Of a stretch of 64,000 bases of DNA, positions 36,236 through 46,234 are shown in pieces. How positions within the stretch are numbered: position 1 is the first letter of the stretch; the number at the start of each line of letters is the position of its first letter. The position numbers and the translations under genes were made by a program. Source of the stretch: Ensifer sp. IC4062 (GTDB lineage: Bacteria > Pseudomonadota > Alphaproteobacteria > Rhizobiales > Rhizobiaceae); assembly GCF_020193575.1 (NCBI RefSeq), contig NZ_JADYVD010000021.1, positions 1 through 64,000 of the forward strand, given 5' to 3'. The notes under the pieces are model-generated. The model was not told where the DNA came from and did no database searches. It saw nothing but the letters and a program-made list of their open reading frames with translations.

Positions 36236-37555
36236 TTATTCAGCGGAAGGCCGGCGGTTTGCCGGCATCGTGCGGAGAACAGCATCTGCCTCTGTGATCG
36301 GCAGAATCATCTTCATACGCAAACCGCTACCGGAGATCCGCGATGCGTCAATCCTGCCCCCATGCCGCTCGAATGCCTGCTTGGTGATCGACAGACCCAG
36401 CCCGAACCCGGCAGCGTCGGCCGCGGTATCGGCAAACCTCCGGAAGGGATGAAAGATGGATTCGAGCGCGCTGTCTGGAACTCCGGGGCCTTCGTCTTCT
36501 ACGATAAGCTCGAAACTATACGACGTTCTTCGGCTCGACACGCGGACCACCGATCCGGGCGGGGAGTATTTCACTGCGTTCCGCACGACATTCTCCACCG
36601 CTCGATAAATCAGCTCGCCATCTACTGACGTCACGAACGACTCTTCTCCGTCGTATTCGACCGCGACCTGGTTCGACGCTCCCTCGAAGGTGCTGTCGTC
36701 CACTATCTCGCGAACGAGGTCGATCAGATCAAGTCTCTGTCGGTTCAAAGGCTGGTCCGCCGCCGCCGCAAGCTTGGCAAGCGTCAGGATCTCGCCGACA
36801 AGATCGTCCATACGTTGAATTTCCCGCTCCAGCCGTTCCAGCATGTCGTTGAGCCGGGCTGGGTTCTGGCGAAGCACCCCTAGACCAGCCTGCAGACGCG
36901 AGAGAGGCGACCGGAGTTCATGGGAGACGTCGTGAAACAGGCGCTGCTGAACCTCCTGAAACTCCTGCAAACGAGAAGCCGTGGCATCAAAGTCATGAGC
37001 AAGGGCAGCCACCTCGTCACGCTTGCGGTCGACCTCTTCACCGATCCGCGCACCGAAGTTGCCGCGAGCGAGTTCCCCCAGTCCTTGCCGAAGCTGTTCG
37101 ACCGGCCCTGTGAAGTAGGTCGCCAGCCAGAACGCGGCGCCGGCCGCGGCCAAAAGGGCGGAAGCCCACGGCATGAGTTTGGGCCACTGTCGCCAAATGT
37201 AGGCATCGTCCGGGACTGCCGTGACTTCATAGCATTTGCCCGAGTTCACGACGCGCCGGACAAGCGTGTCGCTGACGGATACCGCGCATTCGATCGGTGC
37301 GCCGACCGCCTTCACGCTCAGGCGGATCGAAGGATCCGCATTTGCGAACGCCGATATGACGTCTTGCACGGCAAGCATGCCTTGGCGAGCGAGCAGGTCC
37401 GAAGCCGTGTCCAGGGCAAAGCTTGTGGTTCGCTCCTGGACCTCTTCGGCAAACGGCGTGAGCGGCAGGAAGCTGAGTATGGCGAAGACCAGCGCGATGG
37501 ATCCAGCCACGCACAGCCACACCATCACGAACATCTTTCTCCGAAGCCTCTGCAT
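36236..37555 (-). CDS. membrane sensor histidine kinase (OmpR-type partner)
   Basis: A 439-residue kinase: transmembrane spans about 10-30 and 128-148 flanking a periplasmic sensor of about 95 residues (with two Cys), HAMP about 150-200, HisKA with His212 (FHDVSHELRSPLS), and HATPase_c with DLVGEIL-region N box and DEGPGVP. Its start codon overlaps the regulator stop (TGATG). It likely senses an envelope or toxic signal and controls the adjacent efflux operon. Confidence 0.92.
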   Translation of the reverse strand: MQRLRRKMFVMVWLCVAGSIALVFAILSFLPLTPFAEEVQERTTSFALDTASDLLARQGMLAVQDVISAFANADPSIRLSVKAVGAPIECAVSVSDTLVRRVVNSGKCYEVTAVPDDAYIWRQWPKLMPWASALLAAAGAAFWLATYFTGPVEQLRQGLGELARGNFGARIGEEVDRKRDEVAALAHDFDATASRLQEFQEVQQRLFHDVSHELRSPLSRLQAGLGVLRQNPARLNDMLERLEREIQRMDDLVGEILTLAKLAAAADQPLNRQRLDLIDLVREIVDDSTFEGASNQVAVEYDGEESFVTSVDGELIYRAVENVVRNAVKYSPPGSVVRVSSRRTSYSFELIVEDEGPGVPDSALESIFHPFRRFADTAADAAGFGLGLSITKQAFERHGGRIDASRISGSGLRMKMILPITEADAVLRTMPANRRPSAE

Positions 37556-38250
37556 CAGCCGTCCCGCAGCAACTGGTAGCCCTGACCGCGGACCGACTGG
37601 ATCCAGGAGGAGCCGTCATCCCGCAACCCGAGTTTTTGCCGGACGCTGCTTATGTGGACGTCGATCCGCCGGTCGAATGGCGTCAAGCCGCGCCCGAAAG
37701 CCCGCCGGGATATCTCTTCCTTTGGAACGAGCTGCCCAGCGCTGCGCGCGAGGACTTCGAGGATCGAGAACTCCGTGCCGGTCACCTCCAGATGCCGACC
37801 TTTCCAGATCGCCGCACGCGTCGCGGGGTTGAGGGTAAGCCCGCCCGCCTGCAGTGTCTCGCTCTCGTCCGTCGTCTTGCCGGTCGTCCGCCGGAGTATC
37901 GCCCGGATTCTCGCGACCAGCTCGCCCGGCGAGCAGGGCTTCGAGACATAGTCATCAGCCCCGAGATTGAGCCCGGAGATGCGGTCGACATCGTCGCCTT
38001 TCGCTGTCAGCATCAGCACCGGGATGTCGCCCAGACGGCGGATGCGCTGCAGCGCGTCGATGCCGTTCATCTGCGGCATCATTACGTCCAGGACGATGAT
38101 GTCGACTCCCTGACCGGCAGCGGCGCTTGCGATCCCCTGCCGTGCGTCGTCCGTCGTTTCGACGTCGAAGCCCTCCTCGGTGAGGTATTCGCTCAGCAGC
38201 GTCGTCAGTTCCGTGTCATCGTCGATCAGAAGTACTTTCGGCATGGGCAA
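37555..38250 (-). CDS. OmpR-family response regulator
   Basis: A 231-residue regulator: receiver 1-120 with acid pocket Asp10-12 and phospho-acceptor Asp55 (VLDVMMP), Lys in LTAKGDD, then the winged-helix effector (about 135-228). It is divergent from the RND efflux operon, across a region with regularly spaced direct repeats. Confidence 0.93.
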   Translation of the reverse strand: MPMPKVLLIDDDTELTTLLSEYLTEEGFDVETTDDARQGIASAAAGQGVDIIVLDVMMPQMNGIDALQRIRRLGDIPVLMLTAKGDDVDRISGLNLGADDYVSKPCSPGELVARIRAILRRTTGKTTDESETLQAGGLTLNPATRAAIWKGRHLEVTGTEFSILEVLARSAGQLVPKEEISRRAFGRGLTPFDRRIDVHISSVRQKLGLRDDGSSWIQSVRGQGYQLLRDG

Positions 38251-38305
38251 TCCCGGTTCACCATTCCCGTGAGCAATACAACGGCAGCAGCAGATCGGGG
38301 CAATT

Positions 38306-38341
38306 TTTACATAACTTTACGCTTCCTTAACGGCACTTAAC
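38306..38341 (+). promoter_or_regulatory. four tandem half-sites for the OmpR-type regulator
   Basis: TTTAC at 38306 and 38316, then TTAAC at 38327 and 38337: four TT(T/A)AC half-sites with starts 10, 11 and 10 bases apart, on one face of the helix. Such tandem direct repeats are typical of OmpR/PhoB-family binding sites. They lie 50-85 bases before the efflux operon start. Confidence 0.6.
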
Positions 38342-38390
38342 ACCCCGACCTCTATCAACGGCTCTGACATTGGAGACGGCGGAGCACACG

Positions 38391-39872
38391 TTGAAGAGCC
38401 ATATCAAGCGCAAATTGAAACTGGTCACCCTTGTCTGCCTTGCCGGGAGTTTGAGTGGTTGCGTCGTCGGGCCGGACTACGTGAAACCGTCGATCGCGAT
38501 GCCGGCCTCCTGGAAAACAAAAGGAAAGCACGTCCACGAAGCTCCTCCCGAGCTGGCGGAGTGGTGGAAGCAGTTCCATGACCCGGTCCTCAACGGACTC
38601 GTGACGGAGGCCGTCCACTCGAACCTGGATGTCGCGACGGCGAAGGCAAAGATCCGGCAGGCCCGGGCATCGCTCCAGCAAGAAAGGGGTACACTGTTTC
38701 CCTCGCTTTCCGAGGCGTCGTCGGCAACCCGCAACAAGGGGACCACGACAGGTACGGAGCCCACGGTCTATTCGCAGTACCAGGCTGGCTTCGACGCAAG
38801 CTGGGAGATCGATCTTTTCGGCGGTGCAAGGCGCGCAGTGGAGGCGGCTGTCTACGCCGAGCAATCTTCGGAAGAAGAATTGCGCGACACGCTCGTGACT
38901 CTGATAGGCGACGTCGCCACCTATTACGTCCAGGCTCGCGAGTACCAGCAGCTTGTGGCACTCGCCCAACGTTCGGCAAAATCCCAGCGCGAAACCGCCG
39001 TTCTCACGACGCAGCAAGTCGCAGTCGGACTGGCGTCCCGGGTCGATGTCTCCAAGGCGGAGGCGCAGGCGGCATCGACCCAGGCCGACGTGCCGTCCTA
39101 TCAGATCAGCTATGCCAAGGCCGTAAACCGCCTCGCTGTCCTGCTTGGCCGATCGGCACTTGATCTCGATGCGCAGTTCCGTAGCGCAGAGCCGATCCCG
39201 TCGCCGCCGCGCAAGATGAAGGTGGGAATTCCGGCGGCCATCTTGAACACCCGGCCGGATATCCGATCGGCTGAGCGTCAGCTTGCCCAGGCAACCGCGA
39301 AAGTCGGACAGGCAGAAGCGAACCGATACCCTTCGGTCAGCCTAACGGGCGCGATCGACACCTCAGCGGCGAGCATCAGCGATCTCGGCAAGAAGTCGAC
39401 CATCGGCTGGTCTTTCGGGCCCAGCCTGACCGTTCCGATCTTTCAGGGCGGACAGTTGAAGGCCGCGGTAGATGTCGCAAAGGCGGAACGAGACCAGCAC
39501 TTCTTCATCTATCAGTCGACCGTTCTGACCGCCCTCGAGGACGTGCAGAATGCGATCGTCTCGCTCAACAAGTCGCGAGCCCGAGCCGCCTCGCTCGCAG
39601 AATCCGTATCCGGTTATAGACAGGCGGCGAAGTATTCGCGCGACCTGTTAGCCGCCGGTGAGAGCGACCTCTTCGACGTCCTCGATGCCGACCGCTCCCT
39701 CTACTCCGCCCAGGAGCAGTTGATCCAGGCGAATGCGGACATCGCGACAAGCTACGTGTCCCTCAACAAGGCCCTTGGCGGCGGCTGGAGCGGCCCCATC
39801 GACGTGACCGTGCCCAGGGTCGAAGACGGCTTCGTCGGCCCGCATCTCGCAATGCGGAAGACTGGACGATGA
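38391..39872 (+). CDS. RND efflux outer-membrane lipoprotein (OprM/NodT family)
   Basis: A 493-residue outer-membrane factor with a lipoprotein signal ending LSGC (Cys24), then GPDYVKP, typical of the NodT/OprM family, and long coiled-coil helices forming the trimeric tunnel. The start is TTG 38391, placed by GGAG 6 bases upstream; another in-frame TTG at 38370 lacks such spacing. First gene of an OMF-MFP-RND operon. Confidence 0.9.
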   Translation: MKSHIKRKLKLVTLVCLAGSLSGCVVGPDYVKPSIAMPASWKTKGKHVHEAPPELAEWWKQFHDPVLNGLVTEAVHSNLDVATAKAKIRQARASLQQERGTLFPSLSEASSATRNKGTTTGTEPTVYSQYQAGFDASWEIDLFGGARRAVEAAVYAEQSSEEELRDTLVTLIGDVATYYVQAREYQQLVALAQRSAKSQRETAVLTTQQVAVGLASRVDVSKAEAQAASTQADVPSYQISYAKAVNRLAVLLGRSALDLDAQFRSAEPIPSPPRKMKVGIPAAILNTRPDIRSAERQLAQATAKVGQAEANRYPSVSLTGAIDTSAASISDLGKKSTIGWSFGPSLTVPIFQGGQLKAAVDVAKAERDQHFFIYQSTVLTALEDVQNAIVSLNKSRARAASLAESVSGYRQAAKYSRDLLAAGESDLFDVLDADRSLYSAQEQLIQANADIATSYVSLNKALGGGWSGPIDVTVPRVEDGFVGPHLAMRKTGR

Positions 39873-39909
39873 GCCGACCTCCACGCCCAACCTATCCAGG
39901 GAACCAAGA

Positions 39910-40980
39910 ATGAAGAACATTGCAATATTCGCAGGCACCCTCGCGACGTGCCTTCTTTTCGCCCTCGGGCCGGCGGCGGCACAGGAGGAAACACAGGCGC
40001 CTGCGCTTACCGTGTCCCTGGTGGAGCCGGCAAAGGAGCAGTGGCCCGAAACCATTCCGGTCAGTGGGTGGCTGAAGCCTTGGCACGAGGCCACCATCGC
40101 CTCCGAAACCAGTGGATTGCGCATCAAGGAGGTTCTGGTCGATGTGGGATCTGTCGTGAAAAAGGGAGACGTCCTCGTGCGGCTTGATCAGGCTTCCGTC
40201 CTTGCTGACCTGAAAAAGCAGGAGGCGGCGGTGGAAACCGGGAAGGCAAATCTTGAGAAGGCAACGTCCGAGGCTAAGCGTGCGCGCGACATCGCCTCCG
40301 GAGTGTTGTCCGACCAAAAAAGGGTCGAGTACTTCAACACCGAGAGGACGGCGCAAGCCGCCCTCGCGTCCGAAGAGGCGGCTCTCGAAGGCCAGCGGAT
40401 CAAGGTCTCGCAGACAACTATCACCGCCGTGGATGACGGGATCATCACGTCACGGTCGGCATCTCTCGGCGCGGTCGTATCGACTGGTACCGAACTCTTC
40501 CGGCTGACGCGCCAGCAGCGCATTGAATGGCAGGCCGAAGTCCCGGCGCTGAGCCTTCTGAGGGTCGAACCGGGGCAAGCGGCCGAGATCGACGCGCCGG
40601 ACGGACGCACGTTCAAGGGTATGGTGCGGCTTGTCGCGCCGACGATCAGCGACGAGACGGGGAGAGCGATCGTCTACGTGCAGCTCCCAGAGGAACCGAA
40701 GCCTCGCGCCGGCCTCTACGTGTCCGGACGCATTGACATCACGGCGAGCAAAGCCCTTACGGTTCCGGAATCGTCCATCGTTTACCGCGACGGCCTCGCT
40801 TACGTGTTCGTGATCGACGAGGAAAGCAGGGCGCACCGCGTGCGGGTGAAGGTCGGCCGACGCAGGTCCGACCGGGTGGAAGTATCCGAGGGCCTGGCAG
40901 GTGGGGAGAGGGTTGTGCAGGCGGGCGGCGCCTTTCTGTCTGAGAACGCGCTGGTCAAGATCGAGGAGGCTGCGCGATGA
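39910..40980 (+). CDS. RND efflux periplasmic adaptor (membrane fusion protein)
   Basis: A 356-residue adaptor with a signal peptide (cleavage near PAAA-Q), lipoyl half-motif around SGLRIKEVLVDVGSVVKKGDVL, alpha-hairpin (about 100-165), second lipoyl half and beta-barrel (RVEPGQAAEID). It bridges the inner-membrane pump and the outer-membrane channel. Its stop overlaps the pump start (ATGA). Confidence 0.92.
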   Translation: MKNIAIFAGTLATCLLFALGPAAAQEETQAPALTVSLVEPAKEQWPETIPVSGWLKPWHEATIASETSGLRIKEVLVDVGSVVKKGDVLVRLDQASVLADLKKQEAAVETGKANLEKATSEAKRARDIASGVLSDQKRVEYFNTERTAQAALASEEAALEGQRIKVSQTTITAVDDGIITSRSASLGAVVSTGTELFRLTRQQRIEWQAEVPALSLLRVEPGQAAEIDAPDGRTFKGMVRLVAPTISDETGRAIVYVQLPEEPKPRAGLYVSGRIDITASKALTVPESSIVYRDGLAYVFVIDEESRAHRVRVKVGRRRSDRVEVSEGLAGGERVVQAGGAFLSENALVKIEEAAR

Positions 40981-43900
40981 ATATCTCTACTTGGTCGATC
41001 CGAAATCCCGTTCCAGTCGTCCTTCTGTTTGCTCTCCTGACTGTCTGCGGACTGCTCGCTTTCTTGCGCCTTCAGGTGCAGGACTTTCCCGACATGGATC
41101 TGCCGACCATAAAAATCGTCGGCACCCTGGAAGGCGCAGCTCCAACGCAGCTCGAAACAGAGGTGGCGCGCAAGATCGAGGACAAGCTCGCGTCGCTGAG
41201 CCTGCTCGACCACATCACGACGACGATCACCGACGGCAACGTCACGATCAGCGTGTCGTTCAAACTCGAGAAGAATAGTGAGGCGGCCCTCAACGAGGTC
41301 CGCAACGCAGTTGACAGCGCCAAAAGTGAGCTTCCATCCGCGATGGATACGCCGACCGTCTCCAAGGTGACGGTGCAGTCGTCCGTCCTTCTCGCCTTCG
41401 CGGTACGGTCAGACAAACTCGACGAGGCGGAGTTGTCGTGGTTCGTCGATAACGACATGACCAAGGCGCTGTTGTCAGTTGGAGGCGTCGGACAGGTAAC
41501 GCGCATCGGCGGCGTTGACCGCGAGGCCCATGTCGACTTGAAGCCGGACGTGCTGACAAGCCTCGGGATCACGGCCGCCGACATCTCGTCAAGGATCAAG
41601 TCGGTTCAGTCCGACATATCGGGAGGCCGGGGCGATATCGGCGCCCTGCGGCAGACCATCCGCATCATGGGTGCCGTGCCATCGGTCGGAGACCTCGCGT
41701 CGCTCGCGATTCCCCTTTCTAACGGGCAGAACGTTAGGCTGGACGACATAGCGACGGTCACCGATAGCTATGCGGACCGCTCGTCCCTTGCCTATCTTGA
41801 CGGAAAGCCGGCCGTAGCCGTTCAGGTTTACCGCTCGAACGGCTTCTCGGACACTGCCGTTGCGGACGAACTTCAGGAGAAGATCAAGGCGTTCGCAGCG
41901 TCGAACCCGGACGTTAAAATCACTAACGCCTACACGACCGTCAAGCCCATCATAGAGAACTACGACGGTTCGATGCACATGCTCTACGAAGGTGCATTGC
42001 TTGCGGTCGTTGTCGTATGGGCATTTCTTCGGGATTGGCGGGCAACCTTCCTCTCCGCGGTAGCGCTCCCGCTGTCGGTAATCCCGACATTCCTCGTGAT
42101 GTATCTTTTTGGCTTCAGCTTGAACACGGTGACGCTGCTCGCGCTGTCGCTCGTCGTCGGCATCCTGGTGGACGATGCGATCGTTGAAGTAGAAAATATC
42201 GAGCGTCATCTCAAAATGGGCAAGACCGCCAGAGACGCCGCCATGGAAGCAGCCGACGAAATCGGTCTTGCGGTGATCGCGACAACCTTCACCCTCGTCG
42301 CCGTCTTCCTTCCGACAGCGTTCATGGGCGGTGTTCCCGGACTTGTTTTTCGGCAGTTCGGTGTGACAGCGGCAGCCGCCGTGCTCGCCTCCCTTCTCGT
42401 TGCACGCTTCATCACCCCCATGATGGCGGCATACCTCATGAAGGCGCATCCGAAAGAGGAAAAGAACGGCTGGGTGATGAGAACCTATCTGTCCGTCGTC
42501 AAGGCGTGCCTCAGGCACCGGCTCATCACCATGCTCGTGACGAGTGCCCTGTTGGTCGCGTCGCTGTCGGCCATACCCTTTCTCAAGACAGGGTTTCTTC
42601 CGGCCTCGGACGATTCTCAGACCCAGGTGAATCTGACGCTTGCACCGGGCAGCAGCCTGGAAGCGACTGAGGCCACATCCAAACACGCTGCCGAGATCAT
42701 CTCGAAATTGCCGGATGTCACCGGCGTGTACGTTTCCGTCGGGTCGTCCTCGTCGGGAGGCGGCCCTGACGCGTCGACCTCGAGCGACGTCACCAAGGCG
42801 ACGCTTGTGGTCGATCTGACCGAACGCAAGCAGTCAGCGATCGAGCAGGACATACGCAATGCCCTCTCTGTCCTGCCCGGTGCCCGGGTCGAAGTCGGAA
42901 GCGGCGGCAATGGCACGAAGCTCGAGATCACCATCGCGAGCGATGACGCCGACGCTTTGGATCGTGCTGCGAGTTCGTTGGAGGACCAGTTGAGGATGCT
43001 GAAGGGTGTGGGTGCGGTGACCTCCAGCGCGTCATTGCAGGGTCCGGAGATTCAGATCAAGCCCGATTTCACCAAGGCTGCTGCCCTCGGGGTTACGTCT
43101 GAGGCCATCGCACAAGCCGTTCGTGTGTCGACAAACGGCGACTATTCGAACTCAATGGCCAAGCTCAATCTGCCGCAGCGCCAGATCGACGTGCGCGTTC
43201 GTCTTGATCCAAAGGCACGAACTGACATCGACGCTATCTCCCGAATTCAAGTCGCGGGTGCGAAAGGAAAAGTATCTTTAGGGACGATCGCCGACATATC
43301 GATTGGCGGTAGCCCTTCGGAGATCAACCGCATCGATCGCGCGCGCAATGTCACTCTCTCCGTCGAACTTAACGGCCGCATTCTCGGTGACGTGAACAAG
43401 GAGGCACAAGCGCTTCCCGCACTTCGTCAGCTGCCTCCGGGCGTTTATCAAGTCCAGCAGGGGGAGTTGCAACGAAGCTCGGAACTCTTTGCGAGCTTTG
43501 CGACTGCAATGGCAATCGGTGTCTTCTGCGTCTATGCGGTCCTTGTCCTTCTATTCCATGATTTCCTTCAGCCGGTCACTATCCTGATGGCACTTCCATT
43601 GGCACTGGGAGGCGCACTCGTTCCACTGCTCGTCACGGGCATGAGCTTCTCCATGCCGGCGGTGATCGGCCTGATTCTGCTCATGGGTATCGTGACCAAG
43701 AATTCGATCTTGCTCGTCGAGTACGCGATCATGTCGAGGCGTCAAGGTGTGCCGCGGTTCGATGCTCTCGTCGATGCATGTCACAAGCGCGCAAGGCCGA
43801 TTATCATGACGACGATTGCGATGGGTGCAGGAATGATCCCTGTGGCGTTGAGCCTGACCGGCGGCGATCCAAGCTTCCGACAGCCAATGGCGATCGTTGT

Positions 43901-44042
43901 GATCGGCGGGCTGCTTACGTCAACCTTCCTCAGCCTATTCGTCATCCCGACAATCTTCACGCTGATTGACGATCTACATATCGCTTTCAAGCGGCCCTTC
44001 GTAGCCAACGCTGCTGATGCACAAGCGCTGGCAAAATCTTAA
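40977..44042 (+). CDS. RND family multidrug efflux permease (HAE1 type)
   Basis: A 1021-residue proton antiporter with twelve membrane spans and two large periplasmic loops. The proton-relay Asp pair is at 399-400 (ILVDDAIVEVEN) in span 4. N-terminal NISTWSIRNPVPVV and C-terminal MGIVTKNSILLVEYA are typical. It pumps lipophilic compounds to the exterior, driven by proton influx, and would be induced by the divergent two-component system. Confidence 0.93.
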   Translation: MNISTWSIRNPVPVVLLFALLTVCGLLAFLRLQVQDFPDMDLPTIKIVGTLEGAAPTQLETEVARKIEDKLASLSLLDHITTTITDGNVTISVSFKLEKNSEAALNEVRNAVDSAKSELPSAMDTPTVSKVTVQSSVLLAFAVRSDKLDEAELSWFVDNDMTKALLSVGGVGQVTRIGGVDREAHVDLKPDVLTSLGITAADISSRIKSVQSDISGGRGDIGALRQTIRIMGAVPSVGDLASLAIPLSNGQNVRLDDIATVTDSYADRSSLAYLDGKPAVAVQVYRSNGFSDTAVADELQEKIKAFAASNPDVKITNAYTTVKPIIENYDGSMHMLYEGALLAVVVVWAFLRDWRATFLSAVALPLSVIPTFLVMYLFGFSLNTVTLLALSLVVGILVDDAIVEVENIERHLKMGKTARDAAMEAADEIGLAVIATTFTLVAVFLPTAFMGGVPGLVFRQFGVTAAAAVLASLLVARFITPMMAAYLMKAHPKEEKNGWVMRTYLSVVKACLRHRLITMLVTSALLVASLSAIPFLKTGFLPASDDSQTQVNLTLAPGSSLEATEATSKHAAEIISKLPDVTGVYVSVGSSSSGGGPDASTSSDVTKATLVVDLTERKQSAIEQDIRNALSVLPGARVEVGSGGNGTKLEITIASDDADALDRAASSLEDQLRMLKGVGAVTSSASLQGPEIQIKPDFTKAAALGVTSEAIAQAVRVSTNGDYSNSMAKLNLPQRQIDVRVRLDPKARTDIDAISRIQVAGAKGKVSLGTIADISIGGSPSEINRIDRARNVTLSVELNGRILGDVNKEAQALPALRQLPPGVYQVQQGELQRSSELFASFATAMAIGVFCVYAVLVLLFHDFLQPVTILMALPLALGGALVPLLVTGMSFSMPAVIGLILLMGIVTKNSILLVEYAIMSRRQGVPRFDALVDACHKRARPIIMTTIAMGAGMIPVALSLTGGDPSFRQPMAIVVIGGLLTSTFLSLFVIPTIFTLIDDLHIAFKRPFVANAADAQALAKS

Positions 44043-44358
44043 CTCGGCACAGTCGGGTCGTTGGCGGAATGTTGCCCTACAGCGCTGTTGCCACGCCCCC
44101 GCTCACCATCCACCTGTGCCGCTGACGGCGACACCTGGAAGGACCGGATTGGGCTCAATCGAGCCATTCCCGGTCCTCGTCCCCTGCGGCCGTTGGCAGT
44201 TAAAGGTGAGAATGCGCCTGTTTCGGCGAGGTTCGGCATTTAGAACTGAAAATCCGAGCGACCGGACGACCCTCCGATCAGGCGCGGCTGACGGCCTTTG
44301 ACCGCTTCAAGGCCTGATCCGCTTTGCGGCTCCGCTGCACACTTTTGCTCAAGGCGAT
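44043..44358. other. convergent intergenic region with a terminator-like stem
   Basis: 316 bases between the rightward RND pump and the leftward SMP-30 gene. Besides the stem-loop at 44141-44176 no gene or repeat is recognised. Confidence 0.5.
44141..44176. terminator. nested hairpin between convergent operons
   Basis: Outer arms GGACCGG (44141-44147) and CCGGTCC (44170-44176) enclose an inner GGCTC/GAGCC stem with AATC loop. Good candidate terminator for both convergent transcripts; there is no long U-run. Confidence 0.55.
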
Positions 44359-45273
44359 CTAAGGCACCTGCGACCCCGTCACGGCGAGATAAAGTGAATA
44401 AACTGAACGGGTTGCGGCAATGAACAGGCGGTTGCGCCTTGGACCGCCGAATGTGAGATTGGCGACAGTCTGCGGAACGAGAACCTTGCCGATCAGGCTG
44501 CCCGCGGGATCGAAACAGTGCACTCCGTCGCCGGCGCTCGACCACAGGTTTCCGTTCGCGTCCGTGCGGATGCCGTCTGGAATTCCCTTATCGATGACGC
44601 AGAAGACGCGGCCGTTCGCAAGCCCGGCGCCGTCCTTCACGTCGAAGGCGCGTATGTGCCGAGGCAGGCGGTCGTCGTGGCTTGCCCCTGAATCCGCCAC
44701 ATAGAGGGTCGTTTCGTCGGGCGAAAAGGCGAGGCCGTTCGGCTGGATGAAGTCCGTCACGACTGCCGAAAGCCCGCCGGTCTGCGGATCGAGCCGATAG
44801 ACGTTTCGCGTCGGCTGCTCCGGATCCGCGCGATAGCCTTCGTAGTCCGACATGATGCCGTAGGTGGGATCGGTGAACCAGATCGTGCCGTCTGACTTCA
44901 CCACCACATCGTTCGGCGAATTGAGCCGCCTGCCTTCGAAACGGTCCGCGAGCACGGTGATCGAACCGTCCACCTCGGTGCGCGTAACGCGGCGCGTACC
45001 GTGTTCGCAGGAGATGAGCCGTCCCTGCCTGTCGCGCGTATGGCCATTGCTAAAATCGGACGGTTGCCGATAGAGGGAAACGCCGCTTTCCGGCGTCCAT
45101 CGCAGCATTCGCTGGTTGGGAATGTCGCTCCACAGGAGCTGGTTGGCGTCGTTGAACCAGACTGGTCCTTCCGCCCAGCGGCAGTCGGAATAGAGCTCGT
45201 CGAGACCGGCGCTGGTCACAATCAACTGCCGGAAGCGCGGGTCGTGGATTTCGTAGATGGAGGCCTCGGCCAT
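44359..45273 (-). CDS. SMP-30/gluconolactonase family protein
   Basis: A 304-residue six-bladed beta-propeller lactonase. Metal-site residues typical of the family appear in WAEGPVWF (Glu), LNSPNDVVV (Asn-Asp) and FSPDETTLYVADSG (Asp). It would open the lactone of an aldonic acid. It is the last gene of the sugar ABC operon (13 bases after the permease) and probably acts on the imported sugar after oxidation. Confidence 0.9.
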   Translation of the reverse strand: MAEASIYEIHDPRFRQLIVTSAGLDELYSDCRWAEGPVWFNDANQLLWSDIPNQRMLRWTPESGVSLYRQPSDFSNGHTRDRQGRLISCEHGTRRVTRTEVDGSITVLADRFEGRRLNSPNDVVVKSDGTIWFTDPTYGIMSDYEGYRADPEQPTRNVYRLDPQTGGLSAVVTDFIQPNGLAFSPDETTLYVADSGASHDDRLPRHIRAFDVKDGAGLANGRVFCVIDKGIPDGIRTDANGNLWSSAGDGVHCFDPAGSLIGKVLVPQTVANLTFGGPRRNRLFIAATRSVYSLYLAVTGSQVP

Positions 45274-45286
45274 GGCGGTCCTTCCG

Positions 45287-46234
45287 TTATCGCATGCCCC
45301 GGCGACCGCCGGCGAGCATGATGACGCTGATGATGATGAGGCCGGTCATGATGAGGCGGATGCCTGCGCCGAGCCCGTAGGTGTTGAGCATGGAGACCAC
45401 GAGGAACATGAAGAGCGATGCGCCCCAGATGCCCGGCACGTTGGAATCGCCCCCGGCGACAGCGGTGCCGCCGATCACGACGACGGCAATCGACATCAGA
45501 AGATATTCCGCGCCCATGTTGAGCGCCGCGCCGCCGGAGAAGCAGGCGAGCAGATAGCCGCTGATCGAAGCGAGCACGGCGCAGAACAGGTAGGTGACGA
45601 AGCGCGTTCCGTCGACCGGTATGCCTGCCATGCGCGCGGCCGGCATGCTCTGGCCGATCGCCGAGATCCAACGGCCATAGATCGTCTTCTCGAGCAGGAT
45701 CCAGGCGAGGATGGAGATCAGGAAAGCGACGATCGCCACGTTCGGCACGCCGAGCGTGCTCGAGGTGGTGAAGTCCGCAAGTACGCTCGGGGGCTTGATA
45801 CGAAGACCGCGATTCGTCCAGATCGCGCCGGACTGGACGATGAAGCTCATGGAAAGCGTTGCGATAATCGGCGGGATGCGCAGCGCCTTGATAAGGGTGT
45901 AGTTGCAGAGACCGACGCCAAGACCAATGAAGACGGCAAGGAGAAGGCCAGGCAGGATCATGCCGTTCTCGACATTCATCAACTTCAGCGCCACCGTGCC
46001 GGCGAGCGTCATAGTGGCGGGAACGGAGAGATCGATGTTACCGGGGCCCAGAGTGATGACGAACATCTGGCCGATGCCGACGATCACCGAGAAGGCCGCG
46101 AACGTGAACGCTGCCTGCGACAGCCCGAGCGTGCCGGCGCCTCCCGTCACCAAGATCGTCAAAAACCAGACGATGAAGGCGGCGAGCCACGACCAGACCC
46201 AGGGTTTTCCGAACTGACGGACGAGCGTATTCAT
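45287..46234 (-). CDS. ribose-type ABC sugar permease (second)
   Basis: A 315-residue membrane permease of the RbsC family, with about ten spans, containing VITLGPGNIDLSVPATM and VVVIGGTAVAGGDSNVPG, typical of the family. ATG 46234 overlaps the preceding permease stop (ATGA); longer frames upstream are out of context. It pairs with the other permease to form the channel. Confidence 0.9.
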   Translation of the reverse strand: MNTLVRQFGKPWVWSWLAAFIVWFLTILVTGGAGTLGLSQAAFTFAAFSVIVGIGQMFVITLGPGNIDLSVPATMTLAGTVALKLMNVENGMILPGLLLAVFIGLGVGLCNYTLIKALRIPPIIATLSMSFIVQSGAIWTNRGLRIKPPSVLADFTTSSTLGVPNVAIVAFLISILAWILLEKTIYGRWISAIGQSMPAARMAGIPVDGTRFVTYLFCAVLASISGYLLACFSGGAALNMGAEYLLMSIAVVVIGGTAVAGGDSNVPGIWGASLFMFLVVSMLNTYGLGAGIRLIMTGLIIISVIMLAGGRRGMR

